From Longimicrobiales bacterium (GTDB lineage: Bacteria; Gemmatimonadota; Gemmatimonadetes; Longimicrobiales; Gaopeijiaceae): DNA of 64,000 nt. Below are positions 9,530-22,315 of the stretch, in pieces. Within the stretch, counting starts at the first letter, position 1. Every line of letters begins with the position of its first letter. The translations under genes and the position numbers were made by a program. The notes below the pieces were generated by a model. It was not told the origin of the DNA and did not search any database. It saw only the letters and a list, made by a program, of their open reading frames with translations. The stretch spans positions 862,501-926,500 of the forward strand of contig CATQHQ010000002.1 in assembly GCA_958296005.1 (NCBI GenBank), given 5' to 3'.

Positions 9530-11367
9530 GCGATCCCACGAGTTCGACGACGAACGCTTCGGCTCGCTCGAGCGGTGCGACGACTTGGACGCCGGCGAGG
9601 TGGCGGGTCAGTCCGGCCATGATCTCCCGCGCAACCTCCACGCCTTCGGCAACGGCGTGTTCGCGGCTACGCGACGCAGCCCGGCGCATCCGCGTCACCA
9701 CTCGGTCCGGCACGTGGACGCCGGGAACCTCGTTCTGGAGGAACTCGGCCTGGGTCGGGCTCTCCAGCAACAGAACCGTCGCCAGCATCGGCAACTCCGC
9801 TCCGCCCGCCGCCGCCTTCGCTTCGTCCAGGAACGCCAGAAGGTGGTCGGCGTCGAAGACGGACCGGGTGACGGCGTAGTGCGCGCCGGCGTCGGCCTTC
9901 CAGTGGAAGCGCTCCAGCTCCCGGGTCCGGTCGCGGGCGCCCTGGCTGACGACGACGCCGGTCACAAAGCGAGTGGCCTCTCCCGTCTCGTTGCCGGAGG
10001 GGTCCACGCCGGCGTTGAGCCCTGCCACGACGTTGGCGAGCCCGACGGCGTCCACGTCCACGTCGGCGCCGATCGAGGGATACAGGCCGCCGGTGGGCGA
10101 GTCGCCGGTGGCCAGCAGCAGGTTGTGCGCGCCGGACGCCGCCGCGCCCAGCAGGTCGCCGATCATGCCGGAGAGGGTTCGGCCTCGGCATGTGTAGTGG
10201 AGGACGGGTTCCAGGGCGCCGTCCAGAGCCACTCGGGCCGCGGCCGCCGATGCGCTCATGCGGGCCGCGCCGGGGTCCTCGTGCACGACGGCGGCGTCGG
10301 CGCCGGCCCCGGCCAGCCGCTGGCACGCCGCCAGCATCCCGGAAGCGTCCCAGCCCCGCGGGGGCACGACGCGGACGGCGGTCGCGAACTCCCCGGCGGC
10401 GAGGCGGGCGCCGAGCCGGGAACGGGCTGCCAACGGCGGACCCTCGGCTCGCGCCGGGCTCTCGGAGAGATCGCGCACCACTCGCACCGGAGGCGTTCGG
10501 GGCTGGATCGCAGCCACTTCCTCTCGTATCCGGCGGACGTGCTCGGGCGTCGTGCCGCAGCACCCGCCCACCAAGCGGGCGCCGGCCCGGATGAGCCGTC
10601 GAGCATACATCGCCATGTAGTCGGGTCCCGCCAAGTACATCTTGCGGTCGCCCACGGTCCGGGGCAGGCCGGCGTTGGGCTGGGCCGACAGGGGCAGGCG
10701 AGTTGCAGCAGCCATCCGCTCCACGCCGTCCAAGATCACGGCAGGCCCCACGGAGCAGTTGAGGCCCGCCGCGTCGGCACCCCACGCCTCCGCCGCCCGC
10801 GCCGCCTGCTCCGCCGACGCTCCGAAGCTCGTGGCGCAGTTCTCGCCGACGGTCGCCTGCACAACCACCGGGAGGTCGCATCGTCGCCGCACGGCCCGAA
10901 ACGCCTGCTCCGCCTCCGAGAGGTCGGAGAACGTCTCCAGAAAGAACCCCTCCACGCCGCCGTCCAGCAGCCCGTCCACCTGTCTGCCGAAGTACTCCCG
11001 GGCCTCCTCCAGCGACGTGGGGCCCAGCGGCTCCACCCGGATCCCGAGCGGCCCCAGCGCGCCCGCCACGCATGCCCGTCCCGCAGCAGCCCGTACCGCT
11101 AGGCGGGCTGCACGCGCGTTGAGCTCCTCCGTGCGCTCGTCCAGTCCATAGGACGACAGCTTGACCGGGTTCGCGCCGAAGGTGTTGGTCTCGATGATCT
11201 CCGCGCCTGCTCGCACGTACTGTCCGTGGATTTCTTCGACGAGGCCGGGATCGGTGGCGTTGAGCTCGTCGTAGCAGACGTTCATGAAGACGCCTCGCGC
11301 GTACAGCATCGTGCCCATGGCGCCGTCCACGACATGGACTCGCCCGTCGCGGAGCATCTCCCGAAGG

Positions 11368-11384
<17 letters not shown>
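9477..11384 (-). CDS. bifunctional homocysteine S-methyltransferase / methylenetetrahydrofolate reductase
   Basis: A 635-residue fusion. Residues 1 to about 285 are a homocysteine S-methyltransferase barrel with [18 protein letters not shown] and the zinc cysteines in GLNCSVG and GGCCGTTP. Residues from about 320 form an MTHFR barrel with [14 protein letters not shown] and [12 protein letters not shown]. The pair would make methyl-THF and methylate homocysteine. The GTG start at 11384 overlaps the metH stop by 17 bases (a second GTG at 11375 is possible), so it is co-transcribed with metH. Its 3' end overlaps the convergent MTHFR-like gene by 53 bases. This YitJ-type architecture is known in other bacteria. 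Having it together with MetH gives two homocysteine methyltransferase modules. Confidence 0.92.
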
Positions 11385-15252
<3,868 letters not shown>

Positions 15253-15551
15253 TTGTCCCAGTTCAGGCCGCAATCCGCCACGCAGTCGCCGTCGGTCGCA
15301 CCCCGCCGCGGAGGTCGGGGAGCCAGCCGGCGGGGTGAACCCACCACAATACGAAATTCGGCGGCTCCGGTCCACGTTGCGACATGCTCGCGGAAGCCCC
15401 AGGCGCACCCGGGGCGGATCGAACGACCCTGCGCGGTCGTTGCTCCTGCCGCTCGCCGGCGCGATCTTGGCCTCATGCGCTTTCGACTCGCTGGTGGGCG
15501 ACTCTCTCTTGGCAGTGCTGCGGCATCTGCGCACGGCCCATCACCAAAGCG
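15253..15551. other. intergenic region between metH and a PH-like gene
   Basis: This gap of about 300 bases should hold the metH promoter on the minus strand. A minus-strand TATTGT around 15348-15353 could be a -10 element, but I found no matching -35. I looked for SAM, SAH and cobalamin riboswitch cores in the metH direction and recognised none. On the plus strand the frame of the downstream gene stays open back to an ATG at 15384, but that part is rich in Cys, Trp and Arg and looks non-coding. Confidence 0.4.
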
Positions 15552-16061
15552 ATGGGGGCGGTGAACGGGGAAGGGATCGGCGTCAGCGCAGTGCCGTTCA
15601 CCTTGAAGCGCAGCTCCGACCTCTGGGACTCCAAGGGCGGCTACACGGCGACGACGGAAACGGCCCACGGGCTCGTGCGGCTGGAGGCCGATCGCCTCGT
15701 GATCCAATGGCGGCTGGCGGTCCGCACCGAGTCGATGGGCGGCTCGTCGTGGTCGACCAAGGACGAGATCGAGCCCGTGCGCGAGATTGAGGTTCCGCTG
15801 CACAAGGTTGCCGGCGCGACCGTGCCGCGGAGCCGCTGGGGCTTGCTCCGAGCGCCGAGGCTGGTGATCGCCGCGGCGGACTTGGTGGCTTTCGACGAGA
15901 TCGCGGGGGGTCAAGGCCTCAAGCTGAAGCACCCGGCCCAGCTGGTCCTGCGCCTCAAGCGCGCCGACCGATTGGTTGCCGAAGAGTTTGCCGCCGATGT
16001 GGCCCTTGCCGTCGCACGGTTGCCCGGTCCCGCGGCCGCCAAGCGCATCAGTCGAGCATGA
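15552..16061 (+). CDS. predicted PH-like domain protein of unknown function
   Basis: A 169-residue protein from the ATG at 15552, chosen because upstream codons look non-coding. There is no signal peptide or membrane span. It opens with polar beta strands (FTLKRSSDLWDSKGGY, TAHGLVRLEADRLVIQWRL). A basic stretch follows (VPRSRWGLLRAPRLVIAAAD) and then a C-terminal helix (LVAEEFAADVALAVARL). This strand-rich layout closing with a helix resembles bacterial PH-like domains, which bind lipids or proteins. That is a structural guess. The final 14 bases overlap the convergent glycosyltransferase. Confidence 0.5.
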   Translation: MGAVNGEGIGVSAVPFTLKRSSDLWDSKGGYTATTETAHGLVRLEADRLVIQWRLAVRTESMGGSSWSTKDEIEPVREIEVPLHKVAGATVPRSRWGLLRAPRLVIAAADLVAFDEIAGGQGLKLKHPAQLVLRLKRADRLVAEEFAADVALAVARLPGPAAAKRISRA

Positions 16062-17232
16062 CCCACTCGGGCGGCGGCCCCCCGTCGATCAGCCAGCGGT
16101 ACGAGGCTTCCATCTTGTCGACGACCGGGTTCCAACTGAAGTCGCGCTGCACCCACGCCCGTCCCCGCCGACCCATCGCAGAGCGCGTCTCGTCAGGCAA
16201 CGCCATGGCTTCGGCGAGCGAGCGCGTCAGCGCCGGGACGTCGTGGTCGATCCACCATCCAGCTTGACGGCTGACCATCCCCTGCCAAGGAGCTTTGTTG
16301 CTGACGACGCACGGACACCCGTGCGCCAACGCCTCGGCGACCACGATCCCGAAGTTCTCGCCGTTGGTTGGAAGCACGAACAGATCGGCGTCGTAGTACG
16401 CTTGAGCCTTCTGTTCGCCGTAGAGCGGCCCCTTGAACTCGACGCGCTCCAGCCCCAACTCCGCGGCCAAGGCTCTCATCTGCCCCTCGTAGGGACGCCT
16501 GCCATTGCCGACCACGACTAGCCGCCACTTCCTGTGAGCACCCTGGAGGCTCTTCCATGCGCTGAACAGGCGGTCCAGGCCCTTCTGGGGATGAATGCGG
16601 CTCAGAAACAACAAGGTTCTCGTAGATCGCTCGACGCGGTCCACGGGGACGTCGCCGGGGATGTCCACGGCGTTGGGCACCACAGCCACCGGCGTCCTCA
16701 GCCCCAAGGCGCGGACCCACTGATACTCTTCCTGGCTTGCGACGTGCAGGAGGTCTGCCCTTGCGAGCCCCCTTTTCTGGAGGGGCCACAAGCATCTCTT
16801 GATCGCCCGCCTGCGACGCAGTATCCAAGGGATCACCCCACCGCGCATCGACAAGACGAACTTGGCGTTGCGGCCGGGCAGCACGAGTCCGGCCGAAATG
16901 CTAACCATCGTCCAAACGCCATGGGCATGAACGATGTCGCTGTGTTCGGCGACTCTTCTCAACTTGAGCGGCAATGCAACAGATACTTTGAAAGGCTCGA
17001 AGACGGACAGCACCTTGAACACGTCAAGCGTGACGCCTTCAATCGGCTTCGTCGCCTGAGAAAGCAGTTCGACCTCGTGGTTCCTGGCCGCCAGACGCGC
17101 GCACAGGCGAGGAACGGAGTACTCCAGCCCTCCGGTCGCCGTGACGCTCGGCGCGACATGGGCAATCCTCATGCGCCGCCGGCCGAACCGTGGCCGCGCC
17201 TGCTCCCGCTTGTCATGCGTCGCACCCTCCAA
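16048..17232 (-). CDS. glycosyltransferase family 4 protein
   Basis: A 394-residue GT-B retaining glycosyltransferase that probably moves a sugar from a nucleotide donor onto an envelope glycan or lipid. The N-terminal Rossmann domain begins RIAHVAPSVTATGGLEYSV, and DIVHAHGVW follows near residue 100. The C-terminal domain has LLFLSRIHPQKGLDRL, VVVGNGRRP and the donor-site EX7E motif in NGENFGIVVAEALAHGCP. The start may be 17232 or, more like the family, the ATG at 17172 (MRIAHVAP). It stands alone, with no other glycan genes beside it. AT-rich codons are more common here than in its neighbours, which may indicate acquisition by transfer. Confidence 0.88.
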   Translation of the reverse strand: MEGATHDKREQARPRFGRRRMRIAHVAPSVTATGGLEYSVPRLCARLAARNHEVELLSQATKPIEGVTLDVFKVLSVFEPFKVSVALPLKLRRVAEHSDIVHAHGVWTMVSISAGLVLPGRNAKFVLSMRGGVIPWILRRRRAIKRCLWPLQKRGLARADLLHVASQEEYQWVRALGLRTPVAVVPNAVDIPGDVPVDRVERSTRTLLFLSRIHPQKGLDRLFSAWKSLQGAHRKWRLVVVGNGRRPYEGQMRALAAELGLERVEFKGPLYGEQKAQAYYDADLFVLPTNGENFGIVVAEALAHGCPCVVSNKAPWQGMVSRQAGWWIDHDVPALTRSLAEAMALPDETRSAMGRRGRAWVQRDFSWNPVVDKMEASYRWLIDGGPPPEWVMLD

Positions 17233-17344
17233 GCCTAGTGTTTCGGAGGTTAGTGTTCGGACGATCTCATCATAGCCCGAACGGGGATACGTAGCACCGG
17301 CCCAAGGCTCCGCGCTACTTGGGAGAGCAGGGCGTCGAGCCTAG

Positions 17345-18382
17345 TCAAGCCCCCGCCTGCGGCCGGTGGAGGGTCCGTCCCGCCGCCTCGGCGAACGCCT
17401 TGAGGTCGCTCATCATGCCGTTGAACTCGGCAAAGGTCAGCGACTGCTCCCCGTCGGAGAGGGCCGTCTCCGGATCCGGGTGGACCTCTACGACAAGTCC
17501 GTCCGCGCCGGCCGCGACGGCGGCGAAGCTTATCGGCGCCACCAGATCTCGGCGACCACCGGCGTGGGACGGGTCGGCCACGACCGGCAGGTGCGTCTCC
17601 AGCTTGAGCCACGGGATCGCGGCCAGGTCGAAGGTGTTGCGGGTTTCGGCGCCGAAGGTGCGGATCCCGCGTTCGCACAGGACGACCTGCATGTTGCCCC
17701 GGCTCATGACGTATTCCGCTGCAAGCAGCAGGTCCTTCAGCGACGCTGCCATGCCCCGCTTGAGGAGGACGGGCCGCTGAAGCTGCCCCACCTCCTTGAG
17801 GAGAGCGAAGTTCTGCATGTTGCGGGTTCCGATCTGCAGCATGTCCACGTGCCCGGCCACCCGTTCGGCGTGGCGCGGGTCCAGGACTTCCGTGACCACA
17901 GGCAGGCCCGTTTCGCTCCGGACCTTGGAGAGGATCCGCAGCCCCTCGTCCTTCAGGCCGTCGAAGGAGTAGGGCGAGGTGCGAGGCTTGAAGGCGCCGC
18001 CCCGAAGCAACGTTGCCCCGGCGCCGGCCACGGCGCGCCCGGTCTGGAGCATCATCTCCTGGCTCTCCACCGAGCAGGGACCCGCAGCCACCAAGCAGGC
18101 GGCACCGCCGAAGGCGTGATCGCCCACCTGCACCTTGGTCGTCCGATCGGCGGAGAAGTCCCGGGCGGCCAGCTTGTACGGGCGCATGATCGGGTGCACG
18201 GAGCGCACGCCCGGGATCGACAGCATCGGGATGTGGGCCAAGCGGGCCTCGTCCCCGATGCAGCCGATGATCGTACGGGTCTCTCCCCTGGATACGTGGG
18301 TGCGGAGGCCGGCCGCCTCCACGCGCTCGCGGATGTGGTCGAGCTGGTCCGCGGTGACGTCCTTCCTGGCGACGATGATCAC
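17345..18382 (-). CDS. aroF: 3-deoxy-7-phosphoheptulonate synthase (DAHP synthase)
   Basis: A 345-residue enzyme that condenses phosphoenolpyruvate and erythrose-4-phosphate in the first step of aromatic amino-acid synthesis. Residues 1 to about 70 form a ferredoxin-like regulatory domain (VIIVARKDVTADQLDHI) of the type found on type I-beta enzymes. The barrel follows with AAGPCSVES, LLRGGAFKPRTSPYSF, LQIGTRNMQNFALL, LLKRGMAAS and VVADPSHAGGRRD, holding the usual metal and PEP ligands. The GTG at 18382 is chosen because upstream frame adds non-homologous sequence. The divergent neighbour is rpiA, in the pentose phosphate pathway that supplies erythrose-4-phosphate. tyrA and aroA-cmk lie further along the window. 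Confidence 0.93.
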   Translation of the reverse strand: MIIVARKDVTADQLDHIRERVEAAGLRTHVSRGETRTIIGCIGDEARLAHIPMLSIPGVRSVHPIMRPYKLAARDFSADRTTKVQVGDHAFGGAACLVAAGPCSVESQEMMLQTGRAVAGAGATLLRGGAFKPRTSPYSFDGLKDEGLRILSKVRSETGLPVVTEVLDPRHAERVAGHVDMLQIGTRNMQNFALLKEVGQLQRPVLLKRGMAASLKDLLLAAEYVMSRGNMQVVLCERGIRTFGAETRNTFDLAAIPWLKLETHLPVVADPSHAGGRRDLVAPISFAAVAAGADGLVVEVHPDPETALSDGEQSLTFAEFNGMMSDLKAFAEAAGRTLHRPQAGA

Positions 18383-18604
18383 GGCAAGAATCCAGTGCGC
18401 CTCGGAGAGCGCGGCGTCGAGTTCGAGGAGAGATACCGGTGGGCGGAAAAGGGGCGTGACCCAGCAGGGAAGGGAAGATGGCGATTTCGTCGCGAAGGTA
18501 AAGGTCGCCCCCGGTTGGCAGGCTTGGTCGGGCGGGCGTAGATTCGCGCCGCCGGCGCAACTGCTGGCACCCCCTTCGCCGACTCCACCAGCCACGAGGC
18601 GACA

Positions 18605-19318
18605 TTGCCCCAGCTCTCCGCAGACGACCTCAAGAGAACGGCGGGCGTGGAGGCGGCTCGGAGCGTCCACTCCGGGATGCGCATCGGACTGGGAACGGGC
18701 TCGACCGTGGCCCACTTCCTGGTCGCCCTGGCCCGGCGGATCGTCGCCGGGGAGCTGACGGACGTGGTGGGCGTGCCGACTTCCGTGCGCACGGAAGAGG
18801 AGGCTCGCGGACTCGGGTTGTCGGTGACGGGACTGGAGGAAGCGGGCACGCTGGACCTGACCGTGGACGGCGCCGACGAGATCGACCCCGGCCTGGAGTT
18901 GATAAAGGGGCTGGGGGGTGCGCTCCTGCGGGAGAAGATCGTGGCCCAGGCGTCGCGGCGCATGATCGTGATCGCGGGAGAGGACAAGCTGGTGTCGCGG
19001 CTGGGGGAGCGGGCGCCGCTCCCGGTGGAGGTGGCGTCGTTCGGCTTCGGGTGGCACCTGGAGTGGTTGCGGGGGCTGGGTGCCGAGCCCGTGGTGCGGG
19101 CCGGCCGCGACGGACGGCCGTGCCGTACGGACAACGGAAACGTGGTGATCGACTGCCGGTTCCCCGGGGGGATCGAGGACCCCGCCGAGCTGGAAAGCCG
19201 GCTGGCCGGCCGGGTGGGCGTGGTGGAGTCGGGTCTCTTCCTGGGGCTGGCCGACGAGGCAGTGGTCGCGGGGACGACCGGGGTTCGCCGGTTGCGCAGG
19301 GGGGGAGAGGCGTCGTGA
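18605..19318 (+). CDS. rpiA: ribose-5-phosphate isomerase A
   Basis: A 237-residue cytoplasmic enzyme that interconverts ribose-5-phosphate and ribulose-5-phosphate. It starts with TTG at 18605. Family motifs are present: the phosphate loop GLGTGSTV, VPTSVRTEEEA, the catalytic-region stretch DLTVDGADEID, and IKGLGGALLREK with the conserved lysines. The stop overlaps the rpe start as GTGA, giving a two-gene pentose-phosphate unit. The 222 bases upstream must serve both this gene and the divergent DAHP synthase. Confidence 0.94.
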   Translation: MPQLSADDLKRTAGVEAARSVHSGMRIGLGTGSTVAHFLVALARRIVAGELTDVVGVPTSVRTEEEARGLGLSVTGLEEAGTLDLTVDGADEIDPGLELIKGLGGALLREKIVAQASRRMIVIAGEDKLVSRLGERAPLPVEVASFGFGWHLEWLRGLGAEPVVRAGRDGRPCRTDNGNVVIDCRFPGGIEDPAELESRLAGRVGVVESGLFLGLADEAVVAGTTGVRRLRRGGEAS

Positions 19319-20004
19319 GGGCGAAGATCGCGCCGTCGATCCTGAGCTGCCGCTTCGCCGAGCTGGGCCGGGAGGTGAGGGCGGTGGACCAGGCCGGGGC
19401 CGAGTGGGTCCATGTGGACGTGATGGACGGCCGCTTCGTGCCCAACATCACGATCGGGCCGGTGATCGCCAAGGCGGTGCGGGGGGTCACCTCCCGGATC
19501 GTGGACGTGCACCTGATGATCGAGAACCCGGACCGCTACATCCCCGCCTTCGTCGACGCAGGAGCGGACTTCGTGTCGGTTCACGCCGAGGCGTCGCCCC
19601 ACCTGCACCGCACGCTGTCCCTTGTTCGCGATCTGGAAGCGGGCGCCGGCGTGGCGCTGAATCCGTCCACGCCCCTCTCCGCCGTGGAGGAAGTGCTGGA
19701 CCTGATCGATCTGCTGGTGATCATGTCGGTGAACCCGGGCTTCGGCGGCCAGGCGTTCATCCCCGGCTCCTACGAAAAGGTGGCTCGGGCTCGTGCGCTG
19801 GTGGACGCCCACAGGCCAGGGCGGATCGAGGTGCAAGTGGATGGAGGCGTGAGCCCGAAGACGGCGCCGGGCCTCGTGAAGGCGGGGGCCACCGTGCTCG
19901 TGGCGGGCTCGGCGGTGTTCGGCCACCCGGGTGGGGCCGCCGCCGGCGTGCGGGCCGTCCGCTCGGCGGTGGAGGAGCTGCCGTCCGGCGAAAGGCGCGT
20001 CTAG
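19315..20004 (+). CDS. rpe: ribulose-phosphate 3-epimerase
   Basis: A 229-residue TIM-barrel metalloenzyme that interconverts ribulose-5-phosphate and xylulose-5-phosphate. It starts at a GTG in a GTGA overlap with rpiA, and the rpiA 3' end supplies a good purine-rich ribosome site (GGGGGAGAGG). Family signatures are IAPSILSCRF, HVDVMDGRFVPNITIG, VDVHLMIENPD, MSVNPGFGGQAF and VDGGVSPKT, containing the metal ligands and the catalytic aspartates. The last four bases overlap the convergent zinc-ribbon gene. Confidence 0.95.
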   Translation: MRAKIAPSILSCRFAELGREVRAVDQAGAEWVHVDVMDGRFVPNITIGPVIAKAVRGVTSRIVDVHLMIENPDRYIPAFVDAGADFVSVHAEASPHLHRTLSLVRDLEAGAGVALNPSTPLSAVEEVLDLIDLLVIMSVNPGFGGQAFIPGSYEKVARARALVDAHRPGRIEVQVDGGVSPKTAPGLVKAGATVLVAGSAVFGHPGGAAAGVRAVRSAVEELPSGERRV

Positions 20005-21050
20005 TCCCCCGGAAGTTCGGTCATCTTCCGATCGCCCGATCCGAGTTGGTTCCCCGCTTGGCGTCGCCCCTCTTGGACGAACTCCTCCGCGCCCTCAGGA
20101 AGGAAGAGGTCGTCGGAGATGGCGGCGATCTCTTCGGCGTCCTTCCAGGCCTGCTCCAGCAGCCAGAGCTCGCCATCCAGCGCCCGGCGCTCCTGCTCCT
20201 CGTGAAGCGCCATCTCCAGCGCCAGCTTGGTGGGCGCGGGCATCTTGTTCACGTAGCCCGGGGTCCCGTGCTTGTCGCACCAGCGGTGTCCGCCGGTCAC
20301 GTCGAGCAGGAAGCGCTCCGGGTGGCCGAGGTCTTCGATCTGCGAGACTGCCTGCCGGACCGTTTCCTTCTTGCCTCCGGCGGTGTTCATCTTGGGTAGG
20401 ATCGCTCCGGCGAAGCGTTGCGCTTCCTCGCCTTCGAACCACCGCTTCCGCTTTCGCCTGCGCACCTGGATCTTGAAGCCCGGCTCGCCGTCGTCGGCTC
20501 GGATGCGGGTGCCCAAGAGGTCGGGGCGCTGGAGCTTGATGCGGTCGCCCGCGTCGGTTCGCAGCTTCACCAGAGTGCGGCGGTTGTCGACCATGTGCCA
20601 GACGTTGCCCACTTGGCCCAGGACGGCCCCGCTGACGACCCCCGTGACCAAGCCGCCCACGGCGACGGCCCCGACCACGACGCCGGTACCCACCGCAACC
20701 GCGATGTAGCGCCGCCGCCGCCGCCCGAACTGGTCGCCGTACCGCCACGCCGCGAACTCGGGGCGTTGCGGCTGGCCGATCCTCACCAGCTCAAGCCCCT
20801 CCGGGTGGCGCGCGAGGCCGATGTTCTCGCTGGAAACCCGCACCCTGGTGTTGCGGAAGAGCTTCTCGCAGGTCTCCACGGCCTCCCAGCGCTCCTCGAT
20901 CGGCGACAGGTTCCACCGCTCGCACTTGCGGCAAACGACCCACAGCCGGCCTCGGGCGGCGTCGAAGGCGAGGCGTCGCCCCACGGGAAAGGTCTCTACG
21001 ACCTCGTTGGTCCCCAGCGGCTTGTTGCAGAACATGCAGGAGGCGTACAA
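20001..21050 (-). CDS. zinc-ribbon membrane protein of unknown function
   Basis: A 349-residue protein. Two cysteine pairs at the N terminus (CMFC near residue 5, CRKC near residue 40) should bind one zinc. At about residues 115-145, after an RRRRR cluster, lies a glycine- and valine-rich hydrophobic stretch long enough for one or two membrane spans (YIAVAVGTGVVVGAVAVGG). The C-terminal half is charged and soluble (RRRKRKRWFEGEEA, LALEMALHEEQERRALDGE). I recognise no characterised family. An envelope-linked sensor or assembly factor is possible but unsupported. It faces rpe with a 4-base overlap. Confidence 0.65.
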   Translation of the reverse strand: MYASCMFCNKPLGTNEVVETFPVGRRLAFDAARGRLWVVCRKCERWNLSPIEERWEAVETCEKLFRNTRVRVSSENIGLARHPEGLELVRIGQPQRPEFAAWRYGDQFGRRRRRYIAVAVGTGVVVGAVAVGGLVTGVVSGAVLGQVGNVWHMVDNRRTLVKLRTDAGDRIKLQRPDLLGTRIRADDGEPGFKIQVRRRKRKRWFEGEEAQRFAGAILPKMNTAGGKKETVRQAVSQIEDLGHPERFLLDVTGGHRWCDKHGTPGYVNKMPAPTKLALEMALHEEQERRALDGELWLLEQAWKDAEEIAAISDDLFLPEGAEEFVQEGRRQAGNQLGSGDRKMTELPGD

Positions 21051-21177
21051 TGAAGCTTCCTCACGGTGGTGTGGAGCGGGCGGCCCGGCGCGGGCCCTTA
21101 ATGCAAGTACGCTGGACCCTGGGCGTTTGTTCGCCGCGGATGGCGCGCCGATTGGCCTTGCGATTGGGGTCGCGGGT

Positions 21178-21183
21178 TATATT
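21178..21183 (+). promoter_or_regulatory. possible -10 element
   Basis: TATATT sits 61 bases before the start of the solute-binding lipoprotein. A TTGCGA 14 bases upstream is too close for a standard sigma-70 spacer, so only the -10 is proposed. A strong Shine-Dalgarno (GGGAGG, 21229-21234) follows with nine bases of spacing to the ATG. Confidence 0.33.
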
Positions 21184-21243
21184 CTAGGCTGTACAGCGCG
21201 TTGCTGTGCGGCTACTCGCGATTCCCGTGGGAGGACAGATCGA

Positions 21244-22281
21244 ATGCATGCGGCTCGTTCCTCCGCGACCCGGCTGGCCTCCGCCGGCCTCGCGGTCCTT
21301 GGCCTGTCGGCGTGCTCGGACGTAGTCAAGACATCCTACGCCTGCACCAGCGGCGCGCCCCTCACTCTGGGCTTCTACGCCTACTTCGAGCCGATCAGCC
21401 ACAGCATGGACGAGGACCCGGGGTCCCCGGGGTTCAACGACCAGGGGGGCTACGAGGCCGACTTGGTGACGGCGCTGGAGGCGATCGACGGCGCCAAGCT
21501 GTCGTTCAACCGCAGGGGCATCCGGGACTGGCCGGGGATCTGGCTGCTCTCCTCGGAGCCGGGCTACGACGTGGTGGGCGGTGGGATCACGATCCTCGAC
21601 GAGCGGACGAAGGACGCCCAGGGCCAGCCGGCCGTAGCGTTCACGCGGGGCCACGTGGCGTTCCGCCAGTCGCTGCTGGTGCGAGCCGACGAGGTGGAGC
21701 GCTTCGACAGCTACGACAAGCTGACCAGCAGCGTGCGGGTCGGGGCCTTGGCGGGCACGACAGGGGAGGCGCGGCTGCTGCAGGTGGTCGGCCTGGTGGA
21801 CGACAACGGCGTGCTGGCCGAAGGCACCCGAATCGAGACGCCGGCGGGGACGGTGACGGCGGATGGCACCGACGCCTTCATGATCACGGCGTCGGACGTG
21901 TCGCCGGCGCTGGAGGGCCGGACGTTGCTGTTGCCGCCCGACGACTCCCGGCCCCAGGTCGTCTACTTGGGCTACGAGCGAGGCGAGTCGGAGCTGCTGG
22001 AAGCGTTGCGGGAGGGAACGGTGGACGCCGTCGCCCGCGGCGAGATCGGGAACAGCGAAGCCGCCCACCTGTCGGGGAACGCCTTCGCAATCTCGGTCCT
22101 CGACTCCGCGGTCGAGTACGGGGGCTTCACGGTGGACGCCGAGAACACGGAGCTGCTCGGCTGCCTCGACGACTTCCTCGACTGGCTGACCGACGGACGG
22201 CAGATCGGGTTCCCCGACTGGCAGGCCGACCGATCGGTGTTCATGAAGCGCGCGAAGGAGTGGTCGCCGCCAGTGAGCTGA
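21244..22281 (+). CDS. periplasmic solute-binding lipoprotein (amino-acid ABC type)
   Basis: A 345-residue lipoprotein: hydrophobic signal, then the lipobox LSAC near residue 22. The mature part has the two-lobe binding fold of family 3 substrate-binding proteins: TLGFYAYFEPIS at the start of lobe one, YEADLVTALEAIDGAKLSF, SVRVGALAGTTGEARLL at the hinge, then LREGTVDAVARGEIG. Such proteins usually bind amino acids or similar small polar ligands. No permease or ATPase gene is adjacent, so it may serve a distant transporter or act as a sensor. The ATG at 21244 is fixed by the excellent ribosome site 21229-21234. Confidence 0.8.
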   Translation: MHAARSSATRLASAGLAVLGLSACSDVVKTSYACTSGAPLTLGFYAYFEPISHSMDEDPGSPGFNDQGGYEADLVTALEAIDGAKLSFNRRGIRDWPGIWLLSSEPGYDVVGGGITILDERTKDAQGQPAVAFTRGHVAFRQSLLVRADEVERFDSYDKLTSSVRVGALAGTTGEARLLQVVGLVDDNGVLAEGTRIETPAGTVTADGTDAFMITASDVSPALEGRTLLLPPDDSRPQVVYLGYERGESELLEALREGTVDAVARGEIGNSEAAHLSGNAFAISVLDSAVEYGGFTVDAENTELLGCLDDFLDWLTDGRQIGFPDWQADRSVFMKRAKEWSPPVS

Positions 22282-22315
22282 CGACGAGTACGGCGGGCCG
22301 GGTGGTGGGCGTGGG

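Noticed and set aside
15253-15551. Riboswitch ahead of metH
   Set aside because: I looked for SAM, SAH and cobalamin cores on the minus strand and found no matching conserved segments.
17233-17262. Short imperfect direct repeat TAGTGTT(T)CGGA between the glycosyltransferase and DAHP synthase regions
   Set aside because: Only about 11 bases, two copies, and nothing links it to a known site.
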